Of a DNA stretch of 27,982 bases, positions 14,549-22,149 are shown piece after piece. The position numbers and the translations under genes were made by a program. This DNA is from an uncultured Spirochaetales bacterium. GTDB taxonomy: Bacteria > Spirochaetota > Spirochaetia > Sphaerochaetales > Sphaerochaetaceae. The stretch's first letter is position 1; every line of letters begins with the position of its first letter. Location of the stretch: positions 1 through 27,982 of the forward strand of contig CAKQTE010000101.1 of the NCBI GenBank assembly GCA_934276485.1, given 5' to 3'. The notes under the pieces were generated by a model that searched no databases, was not told the origin of the DNA, and worked only from the letters and a program-made list of their open reading frames with translations.

Positions 14549-16207
14549 ATGAAAACAGTAAAGAGAACTATTGTTGCACTTCTGATCGTCGCTCTCTGTT
14601 TACCAGCTTTTGCAGGCGGTACTTCAGAGAAACCTGCTGACACACCAAAAGCTACAGTTCAGACAGAAGCTGCTCCTGCTAAGGCAGCTGCACCTGAAAA
14701 AGTTGTTTTCAAGGTATCTAATGGAGCTGAGCCTGAGTCTCTAGACCCAGCAAAGATCCAGGGTGTTCCAGAGCATAGATTGTACGAGGGACTTTTCGAA
14801 GGTCTTGTTGCTTCAGATCCTAAGACAGCTGACAGTATTCCTGGAGTAGCAGAGAGCTGGGAAGCATCCGATGACGGGCTGACATACACATTCAAGCTAA
14901 GAAAGGATGCTAAGTGGTCAGATGGAACAGCTATCACAGCAAACGATGTTGTTTATTCTTGGCTAAGAGAGCTCGCTCCTGAAACAGCAAGCCCTTATGC
15001 TTGGTTCCCTGCAATGTTTATCGAAGGCGCTGCTGCATACAACGAAGGATCTGCTGATGCTTCTTCTGTAAAGATTGCTGCTCTTGATGACTATACATTC
15101 CAGATGACACTCGTAGGACCACTTCCTTACGTAATTGGCGCACTCAGCCACTACTCATTTGCAATTGTTCCTAAGCAGGCTATTGAGAAGTATGGAGATC
15201 AGTGGGTTCTTCCTGGAAACTTTGTAGGAAACGGACCATTTGTTCTTTCCGAATGGACACCTCAGGACAAGATTGTCATGGTTAAGAGTGACACATACTG
15301 GGACAAGGACAATGTAAAGCTTGATGAAGTTGTATTCTATGCATCTGATGATAACAATACTAACTACAACATGTATCTATCTGGCGAAATCGATTGGTTG
15401 ACATCAATCCCTAGTGACAAGCTCGATGGTGCTATGATGAGAGACGACTACCAGGTAGCTCCACAGCTCTCAACATACTACTACACTATCCAGAACACAA
15501 AGGCTCCATTCGACAATCCACTTGTTAGAAAGGCACTTTCTCTTGCAATCGACAGACAGACATTGGTTGACGAGATCACAAAGGCAGGACAGATTCCAGC
15601 TTGGGGTATCGTACCTGAGATGGCAGGCTATGATGCACTTGAGTTCCCATTCGATGGCGATATGGATGCAATGATTGCAGAAGCACAGCGTCTTCTTGCT
15701 GAAGCAGGATACCCAAACGGTGTTGGATTCCCATCATTCTCACTATTGTACAACACAGACGACAGCCACAAGCTTATTGCAGAGTATGTACAGCAGCAGT
15801 GGAAGGAAAACCTTGGAATCGACTGTGTTCTCGAGAATCAGGAATGGGCTACATACCTATCTAACAGAAACGCAGGTAACTTCCAGGTTGCTAGAGCTGG
15901 ATGGGTTGGAGACTACCAGGATCCAAATACATTCCTCGACATGTTCGTAACAGGAGCTGGAATGAACGGTGGTAAGTATTCTAACGCTAAGTACGATGAG
16001 CTTATTGCTAAGGCAGCTAAGATGCCAGCTGGTGAAGAGCGTTTTGCAGTCCTGAAGGAAGCAGAGAACCTCTTCATTAACGAAGATCAGGGAATCATTC
16101 CATTCTATGTATACGTATCTACAAACATGATCGATACAGACAAGTGGGGTGGCTGGTATCCAAACACAATGGATTACCATCCTGTCAAGGACATCTACCT
16201 CAAGTAA
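14549..16207 (+). CDS. oppA: Periplasmic oligopeptide-binding protein OppA
   Basis: The 552-residue SBP_bac_5-family protein delivers peptides to OppBCDF. The signal peptide (MKTVKRTIVALLIVALCLPAFA) ends in a plain AFA cleavage site. The only Cys sits before it, in VALC, which is a poor lipobox, so the protein is probably soluble in the periplasm. An Ala/Pro/Thr/Lys linker (about residues 26-50) follows. Family signatures are GAEPESLDPAKI, LRKDAKWSDGTAITANDVVYSW, TKAPFDNPLVRKALSLAIDR and RAGWVGDYQDPNTFLDMF. I start it at 14549 because AGGAG and GGAAG precede it; an in-frame TTG at 14438 would bury the signal peptide. It is a single gene with its own terminator. Confidence 0.94.
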   Translation: MKTVKRTIVALLIVALCLPAFAGGTSEKPADTPKATVQTEAAPAKAAAPEKVVFKVSNGAEPESLDPAKIQGVPEHRLYEGLFEGLVASDPKTADSIPGVAESWEASDDGLTYTFKLRKDAKWSDGTAITANDVVYSWLRELAPETASPYAWFPAMFIEGAAAYNEGSADASSVKIAALDDYTFQMTLVGPLPYVIGALSHYSFAIVPKQAIEKYGDQWVLPGNFVGNGPFVLSEWTPQDKIVMVKSDTYWDKDNVKLDEVVFYASDDNNTNYNMYLSGEIDWLTSIPSDKLDGAMMRDDYQVAPQLSTYYYTIQNTKAPFDNPLVRKALSLAIDRQTLVDEITKAGQIPAWGIVPEMAGYDALEFPFDGDMDAMIAEAQRLLAEAGYPNGVGFPSFSLLYNTDDSHKLIAEYVQQQWKENLGIDCVLENQEWATYLSNRNAGNFQVARAGWVGDYQDPNTFLDMFVTGAGMNGGKYSNAKYDELIAKAAKMPAGEERFAVLKEAENLFINEDQGIIPFYVYVSTNMIDTDKWGGWYPNTMDYHPVKDIYLK

Positions 16208-16226
16208 GATATCGCAATATAAGTTT

Positions 16227-16258
16227 TACCACTCTCTTCGGGGAGTGGTATTTTATTT
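16227..16258 (+). terminator. Terminator of oppA
   Basis: TACCACTCTC-TTCG-GGGAGTGGTA forms a 10-bp stem with one G-U pair, closes a UUCG tetraloop, and is followed by TTTTATTT. Confidence 0.93.
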
Positions 16259-16301
16259 GCAATGCGCTTATATATATTAAGGATTAGTAAGAAGAAGGCT
16301 G

Positions 16302-16781
16302 ATGATGACTAAAATACCTAAAACAAATGCAATGCGTATTCTTGAAAAACTAGGCATTGATTATTCGATAAAGACATACGAATTTGATGAGGACAACCTT
16401 GATGCTATCCATGCTGCAAAAAGCGCAGGCCTGGATCTGGAGAAAGTCTACAAGACTATCGTCATGATCAATGACACTAAAGAGCTATTTGTTTTCTGTC
16501 TTCCTGCAGAATTCGAAATCTCAAACAAGAAAGCAAGAGCACTGACAAAGTCCAAGAACATAGAACTCTTAAAGCTTGCTGAACTTCAGAAATACACTGG
16601 CTACATAAGAGGAGGATGCTCGCCTCTTGGCATGATCCATAAATACAAGACATTTATCGAAGAGAGTGCGCAACTTGAAGATGTAGTATATGTATCAGGA
16701 GGCCAAAGAGGCATTCAATTAGAGCTAAAGCCAGAGGACCTATTGCGGGCAACAGATGCCATCTTTGCTGATTTCACATAG
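16302..16781 (+). CDS. ybaK: YbaK/EbsC-type aminoacyl-tRNA deacylase
   Basis: The 159-residue protein matches YbaK, which hydrolyses Cys-tRNA(Pro) that ProRS has mischarged. Signatures are KTNAMRILEKLGIDY at the N-terminus, the conserved Lys segment LEKVYKTIVMIND, and GGCSPLGM with VVYVSGGQRGIQLEL near the C-terminus. Two ATG codons are in tandem (16302 and 16305) after GAAGAAGG, and either may be used. It stands between the oppA terminator and the riboswitch of guaD. No terminator is apparent after it, so read-through into the riboswitch leader is possible. Confidence 0.92.
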   Translation: MMTKIPKTNAMRILEKLGIDYSIKTYEFDEDNLDAIHAAKSAGLDLEKVYKTIVMINDTKELFVFCLPAEFEISNKKARALTKSKNIELLKLAELQKYTGYIRGGCSPLGMIHKYKTFIEESAQLEDVVYVSGGQRGIQLELKPEDLLRATDAIFADFT

Positions 16782-16812
16782 CAAATGGCATGAAAATACG
16801 CTACAATATTCG

Positions 16813-16882
16813 TTGTTGATATAAATTCGCAATATGGGCGGATGTTTCTACTGGGCACCTTAAATGCACTCACTATCCACAA
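16813..16882 (+). ncRNA. Purine riboswitch aptamer, guanine type
   Basis: The sequence fits the three-way purine aptamer. P1 is TTGTTGATA (16813-16821) with TATCCACAA (16874-16882), eight of nine paired. J1/2 begins TAAA. P2 is TTCGC/GCGGA around the loop AATATGG, the consensus L2. J2/3 is GTTTCTAC, a near-invariant core. L3 is ACCTTAAAT. The base before the P1 3' strand (16873, equivalent to position 74) is C, which in characterised members selects guanine over adenine. The U equivalents of positions 22, 47 and 51 are kept. P3 (GGGC/GCAC) is weak, with one mismatch and an extra base nearby. It ends 21 nt before the guanine deaminase ATG. Confidence 0.88.
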
Positions 16883-16902
16883 AAGTCTTAGAGGAGGACT
16901 TT
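16882..16902 (+). promoter_or_regulatory. Hairpin masking the guaD ribosome binding site
   Basis: AAAGUCUU (16882-16889) pairs with AGGACUUU (16895-16902) around AGAGG, placing GAGGAGG (16891-16897) partly in the loop and partly in the stem, right up to the ATG. It shares one base with aptamer helix P1. This suggests control of translation initiation rather than termination. Confidence 0.55.
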
Positions 16903-18171
16903 ATGGATAGCTATTTAGTCAAAGGTGACTTGTGCTTTTCAGAAAGCAAAACAAAACTAAAATCAATCAAGAATGGATACCTATATATCAACGAGGGTAA
17001 GATAGAAGGAGTATATACTCACCTTCCTGAGAGGCTAAAACCCCTACATGTATATGACTATGGGAACAAGTTAATCATTCCAGGCTTGAGCGATCTACAT
17101 ATCCATGCACCTCAATATCAATTCAGGGGTCTATGGATGGACCTAGAGCTGCTTGAATGGCTCAATGCTCATACTTTTCCAGAAGAAGCAAAATACAAAG
17201 ACATAGAATATGCAGATAAAGCCTACTCTATCTTTGTCTCAGACATCTTAAAGTCTCCAACAACTAGAGTCTCTGCATTTGGAACATTGCACAAAGATGC
17301 AACACTCTTGCTAGCAAAAAAGCTATCGAAAGCAGGACTCATGGGCTACGTTGGCAAAGTGAACATGGACAGGAACTCTCCAGATATACTGATTGAGAAC
17401 ACAGAGAACTCCTACCACGATACTATCGAATTCATCGAAAAAATGAACGATATTGAGAATATAAAGCCAATTATCACGCCCCGCTTTATTCCTTCTTGTA
17501 CAGATGATCTACTGACAAAGCTTGGATCAGTTGTACAAAAGTACAATCTTCCAGTTCAATCACACCTAAGTGAAAACAAGAGTGAAATTCAGTGGGTACA
17601 CAAGCTAGTACCAGAGTCCAAGTGTTATGCAGATGCATATGCAAAATTTGGACTATGGGGCAACACACCTACTATCATGGCACATTGCACATGGTCAAAA
17701 GAAAAAGACAGAAGCTTTATGGATAATCCAAATATCTTTATTGCACATTGCCCTGACTCAAACGCAAATCTAACATCAGGAGTTGCTGCTGCAAAGTACT
17801 TTCTTGATAATGGAAACAAGATAGGACTTGGATCTGATATCGCAGCTGGAACATCCCTATATATAACAAGAGCCATCGCTGATAGCATCAAGGCAAGCAA
17901 ACTCAGACAGAGACTAATGAATGAAGAGAATTCTACTCTAACCTTCCCTGAAGCCTTTTATATGGCAAGTGTTGGCGGCGGAGAGTTCTTTGGAAACGTT
18001 GGAACATTCTCACAAGGCTTTGATGCAGATATCATAGTTCTTGACGAGTCCGGACTCGATAGTACTCTCACGTGCGAGTTTACAATCGAAGAAAGACTTG
18101 AGCGATATTGCTATCTAGCAGGAGAACGTCCTGTTACTCATAAGTTTGTCAAAGGTAGATTCCTTTTCTAG
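16903..18171 (+). CDS. guaD: Guanine deaminase
   Basis: The 422-residue amidohydrolase is predicted to convert guanine to xanthine and ammonia, using one metal ion. The metal-binding HIH is at about residues 66-68 (PGLSDLHIHAPQYQFRG, the guanine-deaminase form of this motif). Further signatures are TPRFIPSCTDDLL, QSHLSENKSEI, IMAHCTW and the catalytic Asp in LGSDIAAGTS. The start is the ATG at 16903 with GAGGAGG ahead. An upstream in-frame ATG at 16864 falls inside loop L3 of the riboswitch and has no ribosome binding site. Control by a guanine aptamer fits the substrate and supports the name. A weak hairpin follows the stop codon. Confidence 0.92.
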   Translation: MDSYLVKGDLCFSESKTKLKSIKNGYLYINEGKIEGVYTHLPERLKPLHVYDYGNKLIIPGLSDLHIHAPQYQFRGLWMDLELLEWLNAHTFPEEAKYKDIEYADKAYSIFVSDILKSPTTRVSAFGTLHKDATLLLAKKLSKAGLMGYVGKVNMDRNSPDILIENTENSYHDTIEFIEKMNDIENIKPIITPRFIPSCTDDLLTKLGSVVQKYNLPVQSHLSENKSEIQWVHKLVPESKCYADAYAKFGLWGNTPTIMAHCTWSKEKDRSFMDNPNIFIAHCPDSNANLTSGVAAAKYFLDNGNKIGLGSDIAAGTSLYITRAIADSIKASKLRQRLMNEENSTLTFPEAFYMASVGGGEFFGNVGTFSQGFDADIIVLDESGLDSTLTCEFTIEERLERYCYLAGERPVTHKFVKGRFLF

Positions 18172-18188
18172 GATAAAGAAGCTTTATC
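18172..18188 (+). terminator. Possible weak terminator of guaD
   Basis: GATAAAG-AAG-CTTTATC directly follows the stop codon and runs into TTATTAATG. The stem is AT-rich and the T tract poor. Confidence 0.45.
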
Positions 18189-18241
18189 TTATTAATGCTC
18201 TCCCAAATCATGCTATATCATAGATAAAGGAATGAAAAAAA

Positions 18242-19030
18242 ATGAGAGAACAGGAAATCCATAAAGATGAATCAAAATTCATAAGGTATACAGCAGACAT
18301 GAGACCTGTCGAAAGAGCTTCTTTTGACTTTCTAGATCAAGACGCACTAAGAAAGTACATTGAAAAACTGAAGGATAATGATCCCAATCTTGCACACCTT
18401 GAAGATGAACGAATCTATGAACTAATGAAGATAACACTAGATGGCAAATTAACATTAAGTTCTGTACTATTATTCTCTCGATTTCCACAAGCTTATTTTC
18501 CACAACTCGCGATAACTGCAATTGCTGTTCCGGGAACTGAAATAGGTGCATTTGGAAAATATGAAGAACGTTTTATCGATAATAAGCGCATAGAAGGAAC
18601 AATTGTGGAGATGCTAGATGATGCTATACGGTTCGTCAGAAGAAACATGCGCACAAAAACAATCATCGATCCAAAAACAGTAAAAAGAGAAGACCGCACT
18701 GACTATCCATTGATTGCAATCAGAGAAGCTCTTATAAACGCACTGGTTCATCGAGACTATAGTATTGATACAGAAGGAACTCCTATTCAAATTGCAATGT
18801 ATGAAGATAGAATGGAAATTATTAACCCTAGTAGACCATATTGGGAACCAAGAAAAGAACAACAAACCATTAGAAACCCTGTATTAGCTTCTGCTTTGGA
18901 AGTACTTGGCACTCTTGAAAACAATCAAACAGGTATTCCTGCTATCAAGAAGGCAATGAAGGAGCAACACTTAAGAGAACCTGAATTCATGGACGAAAAC
19001 GGAACCTTTTCTGTCACATTTTACAGGTAA
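18242..19030 (+). CDS. Truncated Alb_2/RecG-like protein with ATP-binding (HATPase_c_4) domain
   Basis: The 262-residue protein matches the middle and C-terminal parts of proteins with an N-terminal AlbA_2 (Schlafen-like) domain and a GHKL-type ATPase domain. Visible parts are RASFDFLDQDALRKYIEKLK, LTLSSVLLFSRFPQAYFPQ and the N-box-like YPLIAIREALINALVHRDYS (about residues 157-176). Also present are DRMEIINPSRPY and a C-terminal TGIPAIKKAMKEQHLREPEF. The first 100 or so residues of AlbA_2, with the usual FK/YK motif, are missing: only about 20 residues precede the linker helix. A C-terminal winged helix is also absent. The ATG has AAGGAA 9 nt before it, so it may still be translated. Only 70 bp separate it from guaD. 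It could be a remnant gene or a shortened regulator. Confidence 0.7.
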   Translation: MREQEIHKDESKFIRYTADMRPVERASFDFLDQDALRKYIEKLKDNDPNLAHLEDERIYELMKITLDGKLTLSSVLLFSRFPQAYFPQLAITAIAVPGTEIGAFGKYEERFIDNKRIEGTIVEMLDDAIRFVRRNMRTKTIIDPKTVKREDRTDYPLIAIREALINALVHRDYSIDTEGTPIQIAMYEDRMEIINPSRPYWEPRKEQQTIRNPVLASALEVLGTLENNQTGIPAIKKAMKEQHLREPEFMDENGTFSVTFYR

Positions 19031-19032
19031 AA

Positions 19033-19054
19033 GGGAGAGCTTTATCACTCTCCC
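19033..19054. terminator. Bidirectional terminator between convergent genes
   Basis: GGGAGAG-CTTTATCA-CTCTCCC forms a 7-bp stem. On the minus strand it is followed by TTTT and ends the sugar operon just after the mutase gene. On the plus strand it follows the stop at 19030 by 2 bp, with only a diffuse T-rich tail. Confidence 0.75.
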
Positions 19055-19060
19055 CAACCT

Positions 19061-20848
19061 TTATTTTGATATCTCCTCATCTGCACGAAGCACCATGCTT
19101 GTCTGCCAAGCAAGTAGCTTATCATGCAGTGCAATATCATCACCCTTAACATCTGCCATAACTCTCATTACAGGCTCTGTCTTGGATTTTGACAGCCATA
19201 TGTATGCTGCAAAGTCACCATTTTCATCGTAGAAGATCACTTTGTATCCACCTTGGCTATTTTTGCGTCTATGCTCAGGTCCAATACCAATCTGTTCTTC
19301 AATTCCTTCAATCTGTCTTACTTCATAAGAACAAAGTCTGCCAGTCAGATATTTAGGAGCTTCTTCTTTTAAAATACGCTCGTAAACAAGCTTGAGATTA
19401 TCGAAATTAGGACATTTGATTCTCAATACAGCATCCTTTGAGAATGCTGGTGTTGTTGTATAAACAGGAAGAGCATCTATGATTGTCTCTAGAGAAACAA
19501 CACCTGGATTCTTGCACCCAAGCTTCTTTAATAGGAAATCATATAAGCCATCAATTGAATACAATTTCGCAACAGACATGATTGAGTTCATGGGATCTCT
19601 TACTCTTGCAGGGTGTGTGATAATACCACCATTGGATCCTTCTCCACATACATGCACCTGGTATCCTTCACCACGCAGCTTATCAGCAAGAGTTACAACA
19701 TTAGCCTCTCCTACATCCGTTCTGAACACCTTAGCTCCCAATAGTTTTGCAACTTCATCTATTCTAGAGGAAGTTGGACCATTTACAGCAATAGCAGGAG
19801 CCTTATCTCCAACCATAACCTGATGAGCTAGGTCTATCGTTGCAACGAGAGCAAACACTTCCTGTGCATGAAGAATATGAGCGTGTCCATCTGAACGCAT
19901 ATAAACAAAGTTGCCTCTGTCTCCATCGTTATCTGGAACATATCCTAGAATGTAAGCAGGATCTTTCTTGTGTACGTCTTCAAGTGTCTGACGACATAGC
20001 TCCAAGTTCTCTCCCTCTGGTACAATTGCATGTGCAATCTGACGAGGGAATGCGTTTACAGCCCAGACTTTGGCACCCATTCTATTTAGGTATGGGATAT
20101 CGACAAAGGCACTACGAGCTGATCCATTTAGCTCTGCAACAATTCCAAATGGAATAGCAAACAAGCGATGTGCAGTTGCAATGCGAAGACTGAAGTTTCT
20201 ATAGAACTCGAAAGCTTCCTCTTTTGCACGTCTATGAGCAATGAGAATCTCTGAATATAGATCTTGGTCCATATTAGCAGAAAGAGACTTGGCTATCTCC
20301 ACAACATCATCTCTCTTCATCATATCCATAAAGATAGGAATTACTTCATCAACTTCAGCCTTGTTACAAACGCCTCCATTGTAGCCAAACTTGAATCCAT
20401 TGTGTGCAATTGGATTATGGGATGCCGAGATATAGAAGAAAGCATCAAAGCCAGCATTTGAATATGCCATTACCTCTGGTGCTGATGATATATATAAGTG
20501 TGTTACCTCGCATCCAAGTGCGATAAACATTCTTGCACAAATATCAGAAAGAACCTCGCCTGTAGGACGTGCATCGCAACCAAGAAGGATTCTTGGGCGA
20601 CTTTTATTGATCCACTCAACAAATGCCCTAACTACAGTTGCTGTTATGATTCTATCTGCTCCGGATACGTTAGGAGATCTGTCTTCCTCATCCTTGGACT
20701 GTGAAAATACTGCTCTCCAACCAGATGCAGATAGAATATATCCCGAGAGAGATGAGTCGATCTCTTCTCGTGTTGGCGTAGCATTCTCAAGAGGATCCTT
20801 TTCGGGGGATGCAATGAAGAACCCTGTTGTATAGTCAAAGAACTTCAT
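19061..20848 (-). CDS. Alpha-D-phosphohexomutase family protein (phosphoglucomutase/phosphomannomutase-like)
   Basis: The 595-residue enzyme moves phosphate between C1 and C6 of a hexose. The catalytic phosphoserine loop is YISASHNP (Ser about 143), the metal loop is PDNDGDRG (about 305-312), and the phosphate-binding C-terminus includes KTEPVMRV. The sugar-recognition loop reads GEGSNGG rather than the GExSGH common in GlmM or PGM/PMM, so substrate cannot be assigned by motif. It is the last gene of the sugar operon, 3 nt after nahK, with GGGAGG as ribosome binding site overlapping the nahK 3' end. The context suggests it acts on HexNAc-1-P from NahK, or on glucose-1-P derived from Gal-1-P. 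That is inference. Confidence 0.88.
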   Translation of the reverse strand: MKFFDYTTGFFIASPEKDPLENATPTREEIDSSLSGYILSASGWRAVFSQSKDEEDRSPNVSGADRIITATVVRAFVEWINKSRPRILLGCDARPTGEVLSDICARMFIALGCEVTHLYISSAPEVMAYSNAGFDAFFYISASHNPIAHNGFKFGYNGGVCNKAEVDEVIPIFMDMMKRDDVVEIAKSLSANMDQDLYSEILIAHRRAKEEAFEFYRNFSLRIATAHRLFAIPFGIVAELNGSARSAFVDIPYLNRMGAKVWAVNAFPRQIAHAIVPEGENLELCRQTLEDVHKKDPAYILGYVPDNDGDRGNFVYMRSDGHAHILHAQEVFALVATIDLAHQVMVGDKAPAIAVNGPTSSRIDEVAKLLGAKVFRTDVGEANVVTLADKLRGEGYQVHVCGEGSNGGIITHPARVRDPMNSIMSVAKLYSIDGLYDFLLKKLGCKNPGVVSLETIIDALPVYTTTPAFSKDAVLRIKCPNFDNLKLVYERILKEEAPKYLTGRLCSYEVRQIEGIEEQIGIGPEHRRKNSQGGYKVIFYDENGDFAAYIWLSKSKTEPVMRVMADVKGDDIALHDKLLAWQTSMVLRADEEISK

Positions 20849-20851
20849 AAG

Positions 20852-21931
20852 CTAGAATTCCTCCCACTGCCTATCCATAGAGGAAATAAGCTTCAATTGA
20901 GTTCTACATCTGACAATATTGTGCTCTGGATATGCGATATGGTAGTAAACATCTCCTGCAATATAGTCAGTTAGGAATCTGACTGCCATAATCTGTGTAA
21001 TGGTGCGTCCAGACTCCTTTACACCTTCTCTCTCTTCTTTTGTCAAGAAAGATTCAGCTTCAGATAGGTATCCTCCGATTAGAGCTTTGTATACTTCTCT
21101 ATCGAACTCAACTTTTGACAAATCCTCATCATCCTCAAGACCTGTATTACATGCAGTACGAATCATATCCCCTGTATCGAAAAGGACTGTTCCTGGCATG
21201 ATAGTATCCAAGTCTATTACACACAAAGCTTCATCTGTATCCTGATCAAAGAGTACATTGTTCATCTTTGTATCATTATGAGTAACTCTATTTGGAAGAA
21301 CACCAGAGGCAAAGTCAGACCACATTTTCTCTCCACGTTCTCTATTTGCAAACAGGAACTCAAGCTCAGGCTGTACATCCTTTACTCTATCTTTTGGGTC
21401 TGCTGCAATAGCTGCTTCAAGCTGCTTGTAGCGCATTCCCATATCATGAAAATGAGGAATGGTGTCATATAGCTGACTGCCATCGAAATCTGAAAGCTGC
21501 TTCTGGAAGATACCGATAGCAACTCCTAGGTTCTTTACAGATTCCATTGATGAAAATGAATCATAGGAATTCACATCATCGATAAAGTCGTATGTTCTCC
21601 AATACTCTCCATCTGGATCTATGTAATAGTTTTCACCCTCTTTTGTTTTTATAACATTCAAGCATCTCTTGTCTGCATTAGGCAGATTTTTCACCTTTGC
21701 CTGGATATGGGATGTTACCTTTACGATATTGCTCATAACCTGATCTGGGCTCTTAAAGACATTCTTGTTTATCTTTTGATGTGTATATTTATGTCTCTTC
21801 CCTTCATGTGCGAACTCAGAGATAAATGTTGAATTGATATGGCCTTGAGTATTCACCTTCAACTTTACAAGCTCTCCTGGAAGTGCAAAGTGTGATATTA
21901 CTTCTACAGCCATCTTTTCGTTATCGTTCAT
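20852..21931 (-). CDS. nahK: N-acetylhexosamine 1-kinase (NahK/LnpB-like)
   Basis: The 359-residue protein has the aminoglycoside-phosphotransferase-like kinase fold. A nucleotide-binding N-lobe holds VNTQGHINSTFI and HQKINKNVFK. The catalytic loop is VTHNDTKMNNVLFD (about residues 216-229) and the metal-binding segment is VIDLDTIMPG (about 238-247). NahK phosphorylates GlcNAc and GalNAc at C1, using the hexosamine released by the GH112 phosphorylase. That pairing, as in the bifidobacterial lnp cluster, is the main reason for the name over a generic phosphotransferase. The ATG has a very strong AGGAGGAGG site. A 218-bp gap with a candidate promoter separates it from the phosphorylase gene upstream. 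Confidence 0.88.
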   Translation of the reverse strand: MNDNEKMAVEVISHFALPGELVKLKVNTQGHINSTFISEFAHEGKRHKYTHQKINKNVFKSPDQVMSNIVKVTSHIQAKVKNLPNADKRCLNVIKTKEGENYYIDPDGEYWRTYDFIDDVNSYDSFSSMESVKNLGVAIGIFQKQLSDFDGSQLYDTIPHFHDMGMRYKQLEAAIAADPKDRVKDVQPELEFLFANRERGEKMWSDFASGVLPNRVTHNDTKMNNVLFDQDTDEALCVIDLDTIMPGTVLFDTGDMIRTACNTGLEDDEDLSKVEFDREVYKALIGGYLSEAESFLTKEEREGVKESGRTITQIMAVRFLTDYIAGDVYYHIAYPEHNIVRCRTQLKLISSMDRQWEEF

Positions 21932-21953
21932 TAAAACCTCCTCCTTTTTTTAA

Positions 21954-21982
21954 TATATCATGAACGCTTTTGAATCTGTAAA
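21954..21982 (-). promoter_or_regulatory. Candidate internal promoter for nahK-mutase
   Basis: On the minus strand TTTACA (21982-21977), a 17-bp spacer and GATATA (21959-21954) lie about 22 bp before the nahK ATG. The rest of the gap is AT-rich and holds GATAATTGATAAT (about 22037-22049) and a GCGCAAACAATT stretch of unknown role. I see no clear terminator after the phosphorylase gene. Confidence 0.45.
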
Positions 21983-22149
21983 CTCATCAAATTTTTCTTC
22001 TCGTACTTTTTACTAACCTTTTATTTTTTTTGGTTTTGATAATTGATAATAGCGCAAACAATTACAAAAATACTATTAATTTTGAAGTTTTAACGATACA
22101 AAAAGCCACTACATGAATATAAAAATGCCATGAAGATTACTCCAGCTGA

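Noticed and set aside
16864..16902. Upstream ATG giving guanine deaminase 13 extra residues
   Set aside because: The codon lies in loop L3 of the riboswitch, has no ribosome binding site, and the ATG at 16903 has a perfect one.
22081..22149. Terminator after the GH112 gene
   Set aside because: T-rich runs are present, but I could not find a convincing inverted repeat next to them.
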